7,400 bases of DNA, from NCBI GenBank assembly GCA_945827565.1, contig CALZNR010000059.1:1-7400 (forward strand), given 5' to 3'. Shown piece after piece: positions 1 to 6,498 of the stretch. Under the pieces are notes generated by a model, which was given only the letters and a program-made list of their open reading frames with translations, was not told the origin of the DNA and ran no database searches. This stretch comes from an uncultured Prevotella sp. Its GTDB lineage: Bacteria; Bacteroidota; Bacteroidia; Bacteroidales; Bacteroidaceae. Numbering within the stretch: position 1 is the first letter of the stretch; each line of letters opens with the position of its first letter. Both the position numbers and the translations under genes were made by a program.

Positions 1-44
1 CACACTGCATATCGTCGGCAGCGTCAGATGTGTATAAGAGACAG
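1..44 (+). other. Untrimmed Illumina Nextera Read 1/i5 adapter (artefact)
   Basis: Positions 12-44 match the complete 33-nt Nextera Read 1 transposase adapter, ending in the 19-bp Tn5 mosaic end at 26-44. The eight bases at 4-11 (ACTGCATA) equal the i5 index S506, and 1-3 (CAC) fit the end of the P5 flow-cell primer. This is library sequence, not genome, and the biological sequence begins at 45. An ATG at 28 inside the adapter opens a false start that runs into the first gene. Confidence 0.98.
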
Positions 45-45
45 G

Positions 46-351
46 GCGTATGCCGAGCACGGACTGAGTATTATGATGGCCGCCTTCCTGATAGTGGGCT
101 ATCAGATGGTGATAACCAACTTCTTCCAGAGTATAGGCAAGGCAAAGGTGAGCATCTTCCTCTCCTTGTCCAGACAGATGATATTCCTTTTGCCCTTGAT
201 ATTCATCCTGCCTCCCATCTTTGGTGTAGATGGCGTGTGGTGGGCGATGCCCGTTTCCGACACTATCTCGGCGCTGGTCACATTGGTGCTGATGCTGAGG
301 TATATGAGACGGATGAAGGGTGTGAACACAATGACGCATAACAAGCAATGA
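46..351 (+). CDS. MATE-family efflux transporter, C-terminal fragment
   Basis: This is the 3' end of a gene cut by the contig end, and only the last 101 residues remain. The fragment is hydrophobic and holds about three membrane segments: near residues 4-22, around the stretch MIFLLPLIFILPPIFG, and around GVWWAMPVSDTISALVTLVL. It ends with a basic cytoplasmic tail (RYMRRMKG). The pattern FFQSIGKAKVSIFLSLSRQ followed by a helix and a GVDGVWWAMP turn is typical of the last helices of NorM/MepA-type MATE transporters, which export drugs or metabolites across the inner membrane in exchange for Na+ or H+. The substrate cannot be inferred. The stop is one nucleotide before the next start, suggesting co-transcription. 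Any start codon upstream of 45 lies in adapter and is not real. Confidence 0.85.
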   Translation, partial: AYAEHGLSIMMAAFLIVGYQMVITNFFQSIGKAKVSIFLSLSRQMIFLLPLIFILPPIFGVDGVWWAMPVSDTISALVTLVLMLRYMRRMKGVNTMTHNKQ

Positions 352-352
352 G

Positions 353-1000
353 ATGAAAGACAAGAAAATCATAATCAATGTGGGTAGGCAGATAGGCAGT
401 GGCGGTCGGCTCATTGCAGAGCGGCTGGCAGCACACTTCGGATGCCGCTTCTACGACCGTGAGTTGTTGAATCTGGCTGCCAAGGAGAGTGGCTTCTGCG
501 AGGAGTTTTTTGAAAAAAACGATGAGCAAAAGGGCTTTTTCAGTTCTATCCTGCATATCGCTACCCCGCACTTGGGCGACTCTAATTTCTACAGCGACAG
601 CATCTCGCAAGAGTCGTTGTTCAAGATACAGAGTGATGCCATACGCAAGGCTGCTTCTTCTTCCTCGTGCGTGTTTGTGGGGCGTTGTGCCGACTATGTG
701 CTGCGCGATTATCCCAATGTGGTCAATGTGTTCATTACCGCCGATATGGACAAGCGCCTGCAGCAGGTGTGTGCTCGCAAAGGCTGCGACAGGGCCACGG
801 CACGCAAACTGATTGTCAGCGGAGAGAAGGAGCGTGCGCAATATTACAACTATTATACGGGCAAACGGTGGGGGCACAGCGACAGCTATCATCTCTGCGT
901 CAACAGCAGTGTGTTAGGACTGGAAGGAACGGAAAGACTGATAGAGCAGTATGTGACCGATGCCCTGCATTTGGCAGATGAGAAAAGCAATAAGGAATGA
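353..1000 (+). CDS. Cytidylate kinase-like family protein (P-loop)
   Basis: The product is a 215-residue P-loop protein. The nucleotide-binding loop is seen as GRQIGSGG at residues 11-18, followed by FYDRELL at 33-39, a VFVGRCADY strand and turn at 107-115, and a C-terminal YYNYYTGKRWG segment. These are the landmarks of the cytidylate-kinase-like (AAA_26) family common in Bacteroidales. The family is related to CMP kinase, which phosphorylates CMP/dCMP with ATP, but many members coexist with a true Cmk and their substrate is unproven, so I give no gene symbol. The start is the ATG one base after the MATE stop, and the stop overlaps the next gene by ATGA. It is probably cytoplasmic and co-transcribed with its neighbours. 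Confidence 0.85.
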   Translation: MKDKKIIINVGRQIGSGGRLIAERLAAHFGCRFYDRELLNLAAKESGFCEEFFEKNDEQKGFFSSILHIATPHLGDSNFYSDSISQESLFKIQSDAIRKAASSSSCVFVGRCADYVLRDYPNVVNVFITADMDKRLQQVCARKGCDRATARKLIVSGEKERAQYYNYYTGKRWGHSDSYHLCVNSSVLGLEGTERLIEQYVTDALHLADEKSNKE

Positions 1001-1485
1001 AAAGAATTGGCATATTGAGCGACACCCACTCCTATTGGGACGACAAGTATCTGCACTATTTCAGTGACTGCGATGAGATATGGCACGCTGGTGACATAGG
1101 CAGTGTGGAGCTGGCTGACAGGCTGGCTTCATTCAAGCCGTTGAGAGCTGTATGCGGTAACTGCGACGGTGGAGATTTGCGGCTGATGTTTCCACAGGTG
1201 TTGCGCTTTAAGTGCGAGGAAGTGGAGGTGCTGATGAAGCACATCGGGGGCTATCCCGGTAATTACGATGCCTCGGTGCGTGGACAGATATACAGTATGC
1301 CTCCACAACTGTTCATCAGTGGGCACTCGCATATCCTGAAGGTGCAGTACGACAAGACCTTGAATCTGCTGCACATCAATCCAGGAGCAGCGGGGATGCA
1401 GGGATGGCACAAGGAGCGCACTTTGGTGAGACTTACCATCGACGGAAACAAATTCTCTGATTGCGAGGTGGTCACCATCAAGTAG
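997..1485 (+). CDS. YfcE/MJ0936-type metallophosphoesterase
   Basis: The product is a 162-residue calcineurin-like phosphoesterase of the small YfcE/MJ0936 family. All the metal-binding motifs are visible in order: SDTH at residues 8-11, HAGDIG at 30-35, GNCD at 54-57 (Asn as the usual GNH/D-block ligand), the lone His in MKHIG at residue 82, and GHSH at 109-112. Such enzymes bind two divalent metals and hydrolyse phosphodiesters or phosphomonoesters in the cytoplasm; the physiological substrate is usually unknown. The length is normal for the family and nothing appears broken. The ATG overlaps the upstream stop by four bases, indicating translational coupling. A 107-nt gap follows, so this is probably the last gene of its transcript. 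Confidence 0.9.
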   Translation: MKRIGILSDTHSYWDDKYLHYFSDCDEIWHAGDIGSVELADRLASFKPLRAVCGNCDGGDLRLMFPQVLRFKCEEVEVLMKHIGGYPGNYDASVRGQIYSMPPQLFISGHSHILKVQYDKTLNLLHINPGAAGMQGWHKERTLVRLTIDGNKFSDCEVVTIK

Positions 1486-1545
1486 CAGGGCACTCGTTGG
1501 GGCAGTGAACCGTTGGTGAATTGCCTGCCAATGCTCTTCATCATC

Positions 1546-1592
1546 AAAACCAAAAAAGGAAAATAATAAACAAAACAAAATAACTATCCATT
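1546..1592 (+). promoter_or_regulatory. A-rich 5' leader / translation initiation region of rfbB
   Basis: The roughly 45 bases before the rfbB ATG are very A-rich and lack a strong GGAGG Shine-Dalgarno. This is the usual translation-initiation signature of Bacteroidota. The whole spacer is 1486-1592 and probably also contains the rfbB promoter. I looked for the Bacteroidota -7 element TAnnTTTG paired with a TTTG -33 box and found no convincing match, so I place no promoter. Confidence 0.45.
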
Positions 1593-2726
1593 ATGAAGAC
1601 AATAGTGATAACAGGAGGCGCCGGCTTTATCGGCAGTCATGTGGTTCGACTTTTCGTGAACAAGTATCCCAACTATCGGATTATCAATCTTGACAAGCTT
1701 ACCTATGCAGGCAATCTTGCCAATCTGAAAGATATAGAAGACAAGCCTAATTATAGGTTTGTGAAGATGGATATCTGCGATTTTGATGCGTTCTATCAGT
1801 TGATGCAGGAGGAGCACGTGGATGGCATTATCCATCTCGCTGCCGAGAGCCATGTAGATAGAAGCATCAAAGACCCCTTCACCTTTGCACGTACCAATGT
1901 GATGGGCACCCTGTCACTGTTGCAGGCAGCCAAACTGTACTGGGAGTCGCTGCCCGAGAAATATGAGGGCAAGCGCTTCTATCACATCTCTACCGATGAG
2001 GTGTATGGCGCATTGTCGATGACCCATCCAGAGGGTATCGAACCTCCCTTCACCACCAAGGCTTCTTCTTCCAAACACCATGAGGCATACGGAGAAGACT
2101 TCTTCTTGGAAACAACCAAGTACAATCCTCATTCTCCCTATTCGGCTTCCAAGGCAGGCAGCGACCATTTTGTGCGTGCTTTTCACGACACATACGGAAT
2201 GCCTACCATCGTGACCAACTGTTCCAACAACTACGGTCCGTATCAGTTCCCTGAGAAGTTGATTCCTCTGTTCATCAATAACATTCGACACCGTAAACCG
2301 TTGCCCGTATATGGCAAGGGCGAGAATGTGCGCGACTGGCTGTATGTGGTTGATCATGCTCGTGCCATTGATCTTATCTTCCATGAGGGCAAGGTGGCAG
2401 AAACCTATAACATCGGCGGATTTAACGAGTGGAAGAACATCGACATCATCAAGGTGGTTATCAATACCGTAGATCGCTTGCTGGGCAGAAAAGAGGGAGA
2501 AGACCTTGACCTGATTACTTATGTCACCGACCGACTGGGACACGATGCACGCTATGCCATCGACTCTACTAAGTTGCAGCGCGAACTGGGCTGGGAACCC
2601 TCACTGCAGTTTGAAGAGGGCATAGAGAAAACCGTGCGCTGGTATTTGGACAATCAGGAATGGCTGGACAATGTGACCAGCGGAGATTACCAGAACTATT
2701 ACGATAACATGTACAAAAACCGTTGA
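1593..2726 (+). CDS. rfbB: dTDP-glucose 4,6-dehydratase
   Basis: RfbB (RmlB) converts dTDP-D-glucose to dTDP-4-keto-6-deoxy-D-glucose with tightly bound NAD+, the branch point for dTDP-deoxysugars. The 377-residue extended-SDR protein shows the NAD motif GGAGFIG at residues 8-14, [11 protein letters not shown] at 81-91, the catalytic TDE triad at 134-136 (ISTDEVYG) and the YxxxK pair Y183/K187. [14 protein letters not shown] and ENVRDWLYV, typical of RmlB, follow. It is longer than the E. coli enzyme (about 360) because of an insertion near residues 145-178 ([14 protein letters not shown] region), which I associate with Bacteroidales homologues. It is the first gene of the operon after a 107-nt spacer. 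rfbA, rfbC and rfbD are absent, which suggests supply to the amino-sugar pathway downstream rather than to rhamnose. Confidence 0.96.
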   Translation: MKTIVITGGAGFIGSHVVRLFVNKYPNYRIINLDKLTYAGNLANLKDIEDKPNYRFVKMDICDFDAFYQLMQEEHVDGIIHLAAESHVDRSIKDPFTFARTNVMGTLSLLQAAKLYWESLPEKYEGKRFYHISTDEVYGALSMTHPEGIEPPFTTKASSSKHHEAYGEDFFLETTKYNPHSPYSASKAGSDHFVRAFHDTYGMPTIVTNCSNNYGPYQFPEKLIPLFINNIRHRKPLPVYGKGENVRDWLYVVDHARAIDLIFHEGKVAETYNIGGFNEWKNIDIIKVVINTVDRLLGRKEGEDLDLITYVTDRLGHDARYAIDSTKLQRELGWEPSLQFEEGIEKTVRWYLDNQEWLDNVTSGDYQNYYDNMYKNR

Positions 2727-2731
2727 GAGAT

Positions 2732-3919
2732 ATGAAGAAAATACTGCTGTTGGGCTCAGGTGAACTGGGCAAAGAGTTCGTGATTGCTGCCAAGCGTGCA
2801 GGTCAGTATGTGATTGCTTGTGACAGATATAACGATGCTCCTGCCATGCAGGTGGCGGATGAGCGTGAAGTGTTTTCTATGCTGGATGGTGACGCATTGG
2901 AAGCAGTGGTAAGGAAGCACCAGCCAGACATCATTGTACCAGAGATAGAGGCAATACGCACCGAACGACTGTTTGACTTTGAGAAACAGGGCATACAGGT
3001 GGTGCCCAGTGCCAGAGCGGTAAACTATACCATGAACAGAAGGGCTATCCGTGATTTGGCAGCCAAAGAACTGGGACTGAGAACAGCCAAGTATTTCTAT
3101 GCCAAGACCTTTGAGGAGTTTAAGAAGGCTGCCGATGAAATAGGATTCCCCTGTGTGGTGAAGCCCTTGATGTCATCCTCTGGTCACGGACAGAGTTATG
3201 TGCATAATGATGATGAGTTACAACGGGCATTTACCGAGGCCATGGAGGGCAGTCGTGGTGATGTGAAAGAGGTGATTATCGAGGAGTTTATCGACTTCGA
3301 TTCAGAGTTTACCCTGCTCACCGTGACACAAAAAGAGGGTCCTACATTGTTCTGTCCGCCCATCGGTCATGTGCAGAAGGGTGGCGATTATCGTGAGAGT
3401 TGGCAGCCATACAGTATTCCCGAAGAGGCTTTGAAGCAGGCACAGCATATAGCCGATGAGGTGACCAAGGCACTTACAGGTGCTGGTATCTGGGGTGTGG
3501 AGTTCTTCCTCACCAAGCAGGGCGAGGTGATTTTTAGCGAACTCTCTCCCCGTCCGCACGACACAGGAATGGTTACTCTGGGCCACACCACCAACCTCAG
3601 TGAGTTTGAACTCCATTTCCGTGCCGTGATGGGACTGCCCATTGCAGGTATCCATTTGGAACATGCGGGTGCAAGTGCGGTGATACTGTCACCCCAGGAG
3701 AGTACGGAACCGCTGCCATATAATCTGGTAGAGGCACTGAAGGAAGACCATACACGCATCAGAATCTTTGGAAAGCCAGAGGCTCATGTGGGCCGACGCA
3801 TGGGTGTGGTGCTGTGCTACGGAGAGGTTGGCGATGACACTACTTTCTTGCGTAACAAGGCTAAGCGACTGGCAAAAACTGTTCTGGGCACAGATCCTTA
3901 TACCAAGTTCCATGAGTAA
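2732..3919 (+). CDS. purT: Formate-dependent phosphoribosylglycinamide formyltransferase (GAR transformylase 2)
   Basis: PurT uses ATP and formate, via formyl phosphate, to formylate glycinamide ribonucleotide in purine synthesis. The ATP-grasp protein aligns end to end with E. coli PurT from memory: [10 protein letters not shown] at residues 5-15, [11 protein letters not shown] at 68-78, the ATP-grasp loop SSSGHG at 148-153, [10 protein letters not shown] at 217-226, metal-binding Glu in GVEFF (257) and SEL (270), [12 protein letters not shown] at 272-283, and the phosphate-binding IFGKP and RRMGVV near 345-360. I choose the ATG at 2732 (395 residues) because it matches the family N-terminus. 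The in-frame TTG at 2723 overlaps the rfbB stop and is less likely. The gene starts 5 nt after rfbB and overlaps the next gene by 8 nt. Two oddities are a His where E. coli PurT has Lys in the loop (H152) and its place among amino-sugar genes. Confidence 0.94.
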   Translation: MKKILLLGSGELGKEFVIAAKRAGQYVIACDRYNDAPAMQVADEREVFSMLDGDALEAVVRKHQPDIIVPEIEAIRTERLFDFEKQGIQVVPSARAVNYTMNRRAIRDLAAKELGLRTAKYFYAKTFEEFKKAADEIGFPCVVKPLMSSSGHGQSYVHNDDELQRAFTEAMEGSRGDVKEVIIEEFIDFDSEFTLLTVTQKEGPTLFCPPIGHVQKGGDYRESWQPYSIPEEALKQAQHIADEVTKALTGAGIWGVEFFLTKQGEVIFSELSPRPHDTGMVTLGHTTNLSEFELHFRAVMGLPIAGIHLEHAGASAVILSPQESTEPLPYNLVEALKEDHTRIRIFGKPEAHVGRRMGVVLCYGEVGDDTTFLRNKAKRLAKTVLGTDPYTKFHE

Positions 3920-4349
3920 AGTATTGCACGATGTGCCTTGTCATCTGGGACGCATCATCGAATTGCCCAAGATATGCGACCCTCGTGGCAACCTGACAGT
4001 GGCTGAGGAGTGCAAGAATGTGCCGTTTGACATCAAAAGGGCATACTGGACCTATGATGTGCCTGGTGGAGAAAGTAGGGGAGGGCACGCACATAAGGAG
4101 TGCCTGTCGTTTGTCATTGCCGTGAGCGGCTCGTTCACGGTGACATTGGATGATGGGTTGGGCACCAAGTGTGAATACCATCTCAACCACCCTTGGCAGG
4201 GATTGCTCATCAACACTGGGATATGGCGCACCTTGGAAGATTTTTCTTCGGGTGCCGTTTGTCTGGTGCTGGCATCGGAGCTCTATGACGAGGAGGATTA
4301 TATATACGATTACGAGGAATTCCTGGCATCCAAGCAATGCTCGAAATAA
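3912..4349 (+). CDS. fdtA: FdtA/QdtA-type dTDP-4-keto-6-deoxyglucose 3,4-ketoisomerase
   Basis: This is a 145-residue single-domain cupin of the FdtA/WxcM-like family. FdtA and QdtA isomerise dTDP-4-keto-6-deoxyglucose to the 3-keto sugar with galacto or gluco configuration. The family signature DPRGNL is at residues 23-28, KRAYW at 42-46, and the catalytic motif RGGHAHK at 56-62, with His59 and His61 as the expected acid/base pair. [11 protein letters not shown] and a C-terminal [12 protein letters not shown] follow, both matching characterised FdtA proteins. The open frame extends back to 3768, but I place the start at the ATG at 3912, which gives the normal family length and an 8-nt overlap with purT. 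The C4 outcome (Fuc3N or Qui3N series) cannot be read from these residues, so the symbol is by family. Confidence 0.88.
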   Translation: MSKVLHDVPCHLGRIIELPKICDPRGNLTVAEECKNVPFDIKRAYWTYDVPGGESRGGHAHKECLSFVIAVSGSFTVTLDDGLGTKCEYHLNHPWQGLLINTGIWRTLEDFSSGAVCLVLASELYDEEDYIYDYEEFLASKQCSK

Positions 4350-5284
4350 GGCAGTATCATAGCGATAACGAGGCGCAGTGGAACACATTTGTAGCGCAGT
4401 CTAAGAATGGCACATTCCTGATAGACAGGCGCTATATGGACTATCATGCCCATCGGTTTGCCGACTTCTCGCTGATGATATACTCTGAAAAGGGTTCACT
4501 GCAGGCTCTTCTGCCTGCCCATCGTGAGGGAAACAAGCTCTTCTCGCACGGCGGACTGACCTACGGCGGACTGGTGATGGGCAATGACATGACAGCCCAG
4601 AAGGCAAAACAGGTGTTTGAATCGCTCAATGTCTTTCTGAAAGAACAGGGCATCAGCAACGTGAGGTATAAACCCACACCACACATCTATCACCGATGTG
4701 CAGCAGAGGAAGACCTCTATGCCATTGTGCAGTGCTGCCATGCAAGCCTACTGTTCAGAGAAATATCGTCAGTGGTGATGATGGACGAGACAGCACCCCG
4801 ATGGTCACAGTTGCGCACAAGAGGTGTGAAAAAGGCTGAAAAGCAGGGCGTGCTGGTGTCAGAGAGCGATGACTACGAGGGCTTTTGGTCTGTTCTCTCT
4901 GATAATCTGATGCAGAGGCATGGTGTGCAGCCTGTCCATTCTCTTGAAGAGATAAGGTTGCTTGCCAGCAGATTTCCCCGTCATATCCGCTTGTTCGTGG
5001 CAACAATGGAGGGCGAGATAGTGGCAGGAACGGTGATTTACGAAACTTTGGGCAGGGTGGCCCATGCGCAGTATATCTCTGCCTCGCCACGTGGCAAGCA
5101 GGTGGGAGCACTCGACATGCTGTTTCACTATCTGCTCACCGAGAGATATGTCCACACCCAGTATTTCGACTTTGGTATATCCACCGAACAGCATGGGGAG
5201 TGGCTCAACGAAAACCTGATACATCAAAAAGAGGGGTTTGGCGCACGTGGCGTGTGCTACGACACCTACGAATGGACGTTGTAA
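4337..5284 (+). CDS. FemAB/GNAT-like acyltransferase, probable sugar N-acyltransferase
   Basis: This is a 315-residue protein resembling the GNAT/FemAB (BioF2-like, Acetyltransf_6) proteins found in Bacteroidales polysaccharide operons. An N-terminal half (about 1-140) with HGGLTYGGLVMG is followed by a basic linker (LRTRGVKKAEKQG, about 155-168). The second acyltransferase domain contains LFVATMEGEIVAGTVIYE and ends in YFDFGISTEQHGEWLNENLIHQKEGFGARG, typical of this group. There are no membrane segments or signal peptide, so it is cytoplasmic. It overlaps fdtA by 13 nt and precedes the aminotransferase by 27 nt, so the likely job is acylation of the new 3-amino group or of a related sugar nucleotide. 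No hexapeptide-repeat acetyltransferase of the FdtC/QdtC kind is present. The acyl donor and acceptor are not shown by the sequence. Confidence 0.72.
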   Translation: MLEIRQYHSDNEAQWNTFVAQSKNGTFLIDRRYMDYHAHRFADFSLMIYSEKGSLQALLPAHREGNKLFSHGGLTYGGLVMGNDMTAQKAKQVFESLNVFLKEQGISNVRYKPTPHIYHRCAAEEDLYAIVQCCHASLLFREISSVVMMDETAPRWSQLRTRGVKKAEKQGVLVSESDDYEGFWSVLSDNLMQRHGVQPVHSLEEIRLLASRFPRHIRLFVATMEGEIVAGTVIYETLGRVAHAQYISASPRGKQVGALDMLFHYLLTERYVHTQYFDFGISTEQHGEWLNENLIHQKEGFGARGVCYDTYEWTL

Positions 5285-5311
5285 AGTAACGCACAAACGA
5301 AAGGTCTTACC

Positions 5312-6469
5312 ATGACATCACACATCAATACATCGGCTGATATTGATTACCTCTGTCTGCAGAAAATCAATGCGCTGCACCAACAGGAGATAGACGAGGC
5401 TGTGCAGCGTGTGCTGCATGGCGGATGGTATCTGCAAGGGCAGGAAAACAGAGCCTTTGAACAGCATTATGCAGCCTATATCGGCACGTCGCATTGCGTA
5501 ACTTGTGCCAACGGTCTGGATGCGCTTACGCTGATACTGCGTGCCTATATGGAGATGGGAGTGATGAAAGAGGGCGACGAGGTGATTGTGCCTGCAAATA
5601 CGTACATCGCATCTATACTTGCCATCACAGATAATAAACTGGTGCCTGTACTGGTGGAGCCCAACGCTCATACACTACAGATAGACGATAGCTTGCTGGA
5701 ACGTGCCATCACCGAGCGTACACGGGCCGTGATGATAGTGCACCTGTATGGCAGAATGGCATACACCCCCCGGATAGCGCAGATTTGCAAACGGTATGGA
5801 TTGAAGCTGATAGAAGACAATGCTCAGGCTCACGGACTTGCTGCCGATCATAGTGGTGACGCTGCTTCTGGTTGTTGTCCCCGCACAGGTTCGCTGGGCG
5901 ATGCCGCTGGTCATAGTTTCTATCCAGGCAAGAATCTTGGCGCTTTGGGCGATGCTGGTGCCGTGACCACCAGCGACGGGCCATTGGCCGGGGTGATCAG
6001 AGCACTGGCCAACTATGGATCCAAACAGAAATATGTGTTCAGATATGCAGGGAGAAACAGTAGGATGGATGAGATTCAGGCGGCTGTGCTCAATGTGAAG
6101 CTACGCTACTTGGATCAGGAAAACGAACAGCGCAGACGTGTGGCCGCCTATTATATAAATAATGTGTGCAACGAACGGATGGTGTTGCCCGATATGGAGT
6201 TTTGGAAACAGAGCGTGTTCCATATCTTCCCCGTGATGTGCAGTGAGCGAGACTTGCTGCAGCAGTACCTTGAAGAAAGGGGAGTGCACACTATGATTCA
6301 CTATCCCATAGCTCCCCACAAACAGCAGTGCTATTCACAGTTCAACCATCTGCAACTGCCTATCACCGAGCGGATACATGCCTCTGAACTGAGCATTCCC
6401 TGTAATCAAGTGCTTACGGATGCTGAGGTGGAACGCATTGCGGCATTGCTTCGTGATTTTACCTGTTAA
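5312..6469 (+). CDS. DegT/DnrJ/EryC1/StrS aminotransferase, FdtB/QdtB-like
   Basis: This is a PLP-dependent sugar aminotransferase of 385 residues. FdtB/QdtB enzymes transfer the amino group of glutamate to C3 of the dTDP-3-keto-6-deoxyhexose made by FdtA. Visible landmarks are GGWYLQGQE (37-45), CANGLDAL (65-72), EVIVPANTYIAS (90-101), EDNAQAHG (168-175, with Asp169 and Gln172 contacting PLP), and the lysine motif SFYPGKNLGALGDAGAV (202-218) with Lys207 as Schiff-base residue. RNSRMDEIQAAVL and HYPIAPHKQ follow near the C-terminus. Residues 176-192 form a longer, cysteine-containing linker (SGCCPRTG) than I would expect. The start is the only suitable ATG, and the first 8-10 residues extend beyond the common N-terminus. 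It is the last gene of the operon and is followed by a hairpin. FdtB and QdtB cannot be told apart here. Confidence 0.9.
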   Translation: MTSHINTSADIDYLCLQKINALHQQEIDEAVQRVLHGGWYLQGQENRAFEQHYAAYIGTSHCVTCANGLDALTLILRAYMEMGVMKEGDEVIVPANTYIASILAITDNKLVPVLVEPNAHTLQIDDSLLERAITERTRAVMIVHLYGRMAYTPRIAQICKRYGLKLIEDNAQAHGLAADHSGDAASGCCPRTGSLGDAAGHSFYPGKNLGALGDAGAVTTSDGPLAGVIRALANYGSKQKYVFRYAGRNSRMDEIQAAVLNVKLRYLDQENEQRRRVAAYYINNVCNERMVLPDMEFWKQSVFHIFPVMCSERDLLQQYLEERGVHTMIHYPIAPHKQQCYSQFNHLQLPITERIHASELSIPCNQVLTDAEVERIAALLRDFTC

Positions 6470-6473
6470 GGCA

Positions 6474-6494
6474 GGGGGAGCCAACAGCTCCTCC
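6474..6494 (+). terminator. GC-rich hairpin after the amino-sugar operon, possible terminator
   Basis: Starting 5 nt after the stop of the aminotransferase gene, GGGGGAGC (6474-6481) pairs with GCTCCTCC (6487-6494) to give an 8-bp stem with one G-U wobble around a 5-nt loop (CAACA). The position and strength fit an end-of-operon hairpin. There is no T-run behind it (CTACATTAAA), so it may serve as an RNA-stabilising end rather than a classical intrinsic terminator. Confidence 0.5.
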
Positions 6495-6498
6495 CTAC

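Noticed and set aside
26..44. Tn5 mosaic ends at both contig ends read as evidence of a natural transposon
   Set aside because: They are the hyperactive Tn5 mosaic ends embedded in complete Nextera adapter and index sequences, so they are from library preparation.
278..892. Long open frame (204 codons) on the minus strand opposite the cytidylate-kinase-like gene
   Set aside because: It fully overlaps a well-supported gene with a P-loop and family motifs, it shows no recognisable domain itself, and it fits the pattern of antisense frames kept open by the codon use of the real gene.
1486..1592. Possible terminator in the spacer after the metallophosphoesterase (GGCAG / CTGCC pairing)
   Set aside because: The stem is only 5 bp with a loop of about 19 nt and no T-run, which is too weak to call.
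1486..1592. Bacteroidota promoter (TTTG and TAnnTTTG boxes) in front of rfbB
   Set aside because: No pair of boxes with acceptable spacing was found by eye, so only the A-rich leader is reported.
1914..2543. 209-codon minus-strand frame inside rfbB
   Set aside because: It is a shadow of rfbB, whose catalytic motifs are all intact, and it has no independent initiation context or recognisable protein family.
3768..3911. N-terminal extension of the FdtA-like protein to a start at 3768
   Set aside because: The extra 48 residues overlap the purT coding sequence and have no counterpart in the FdtA family. The ATG at 3912 gives the normal length and a typical operon overlap.
4859..5296. 145-codon minus-strand frame opposite the acyltransferase gene
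   Set aside because: It overlaps a coherent plus-strand gene linked by short overlaps or gaps to both neighbours, and has no recognisable domain.
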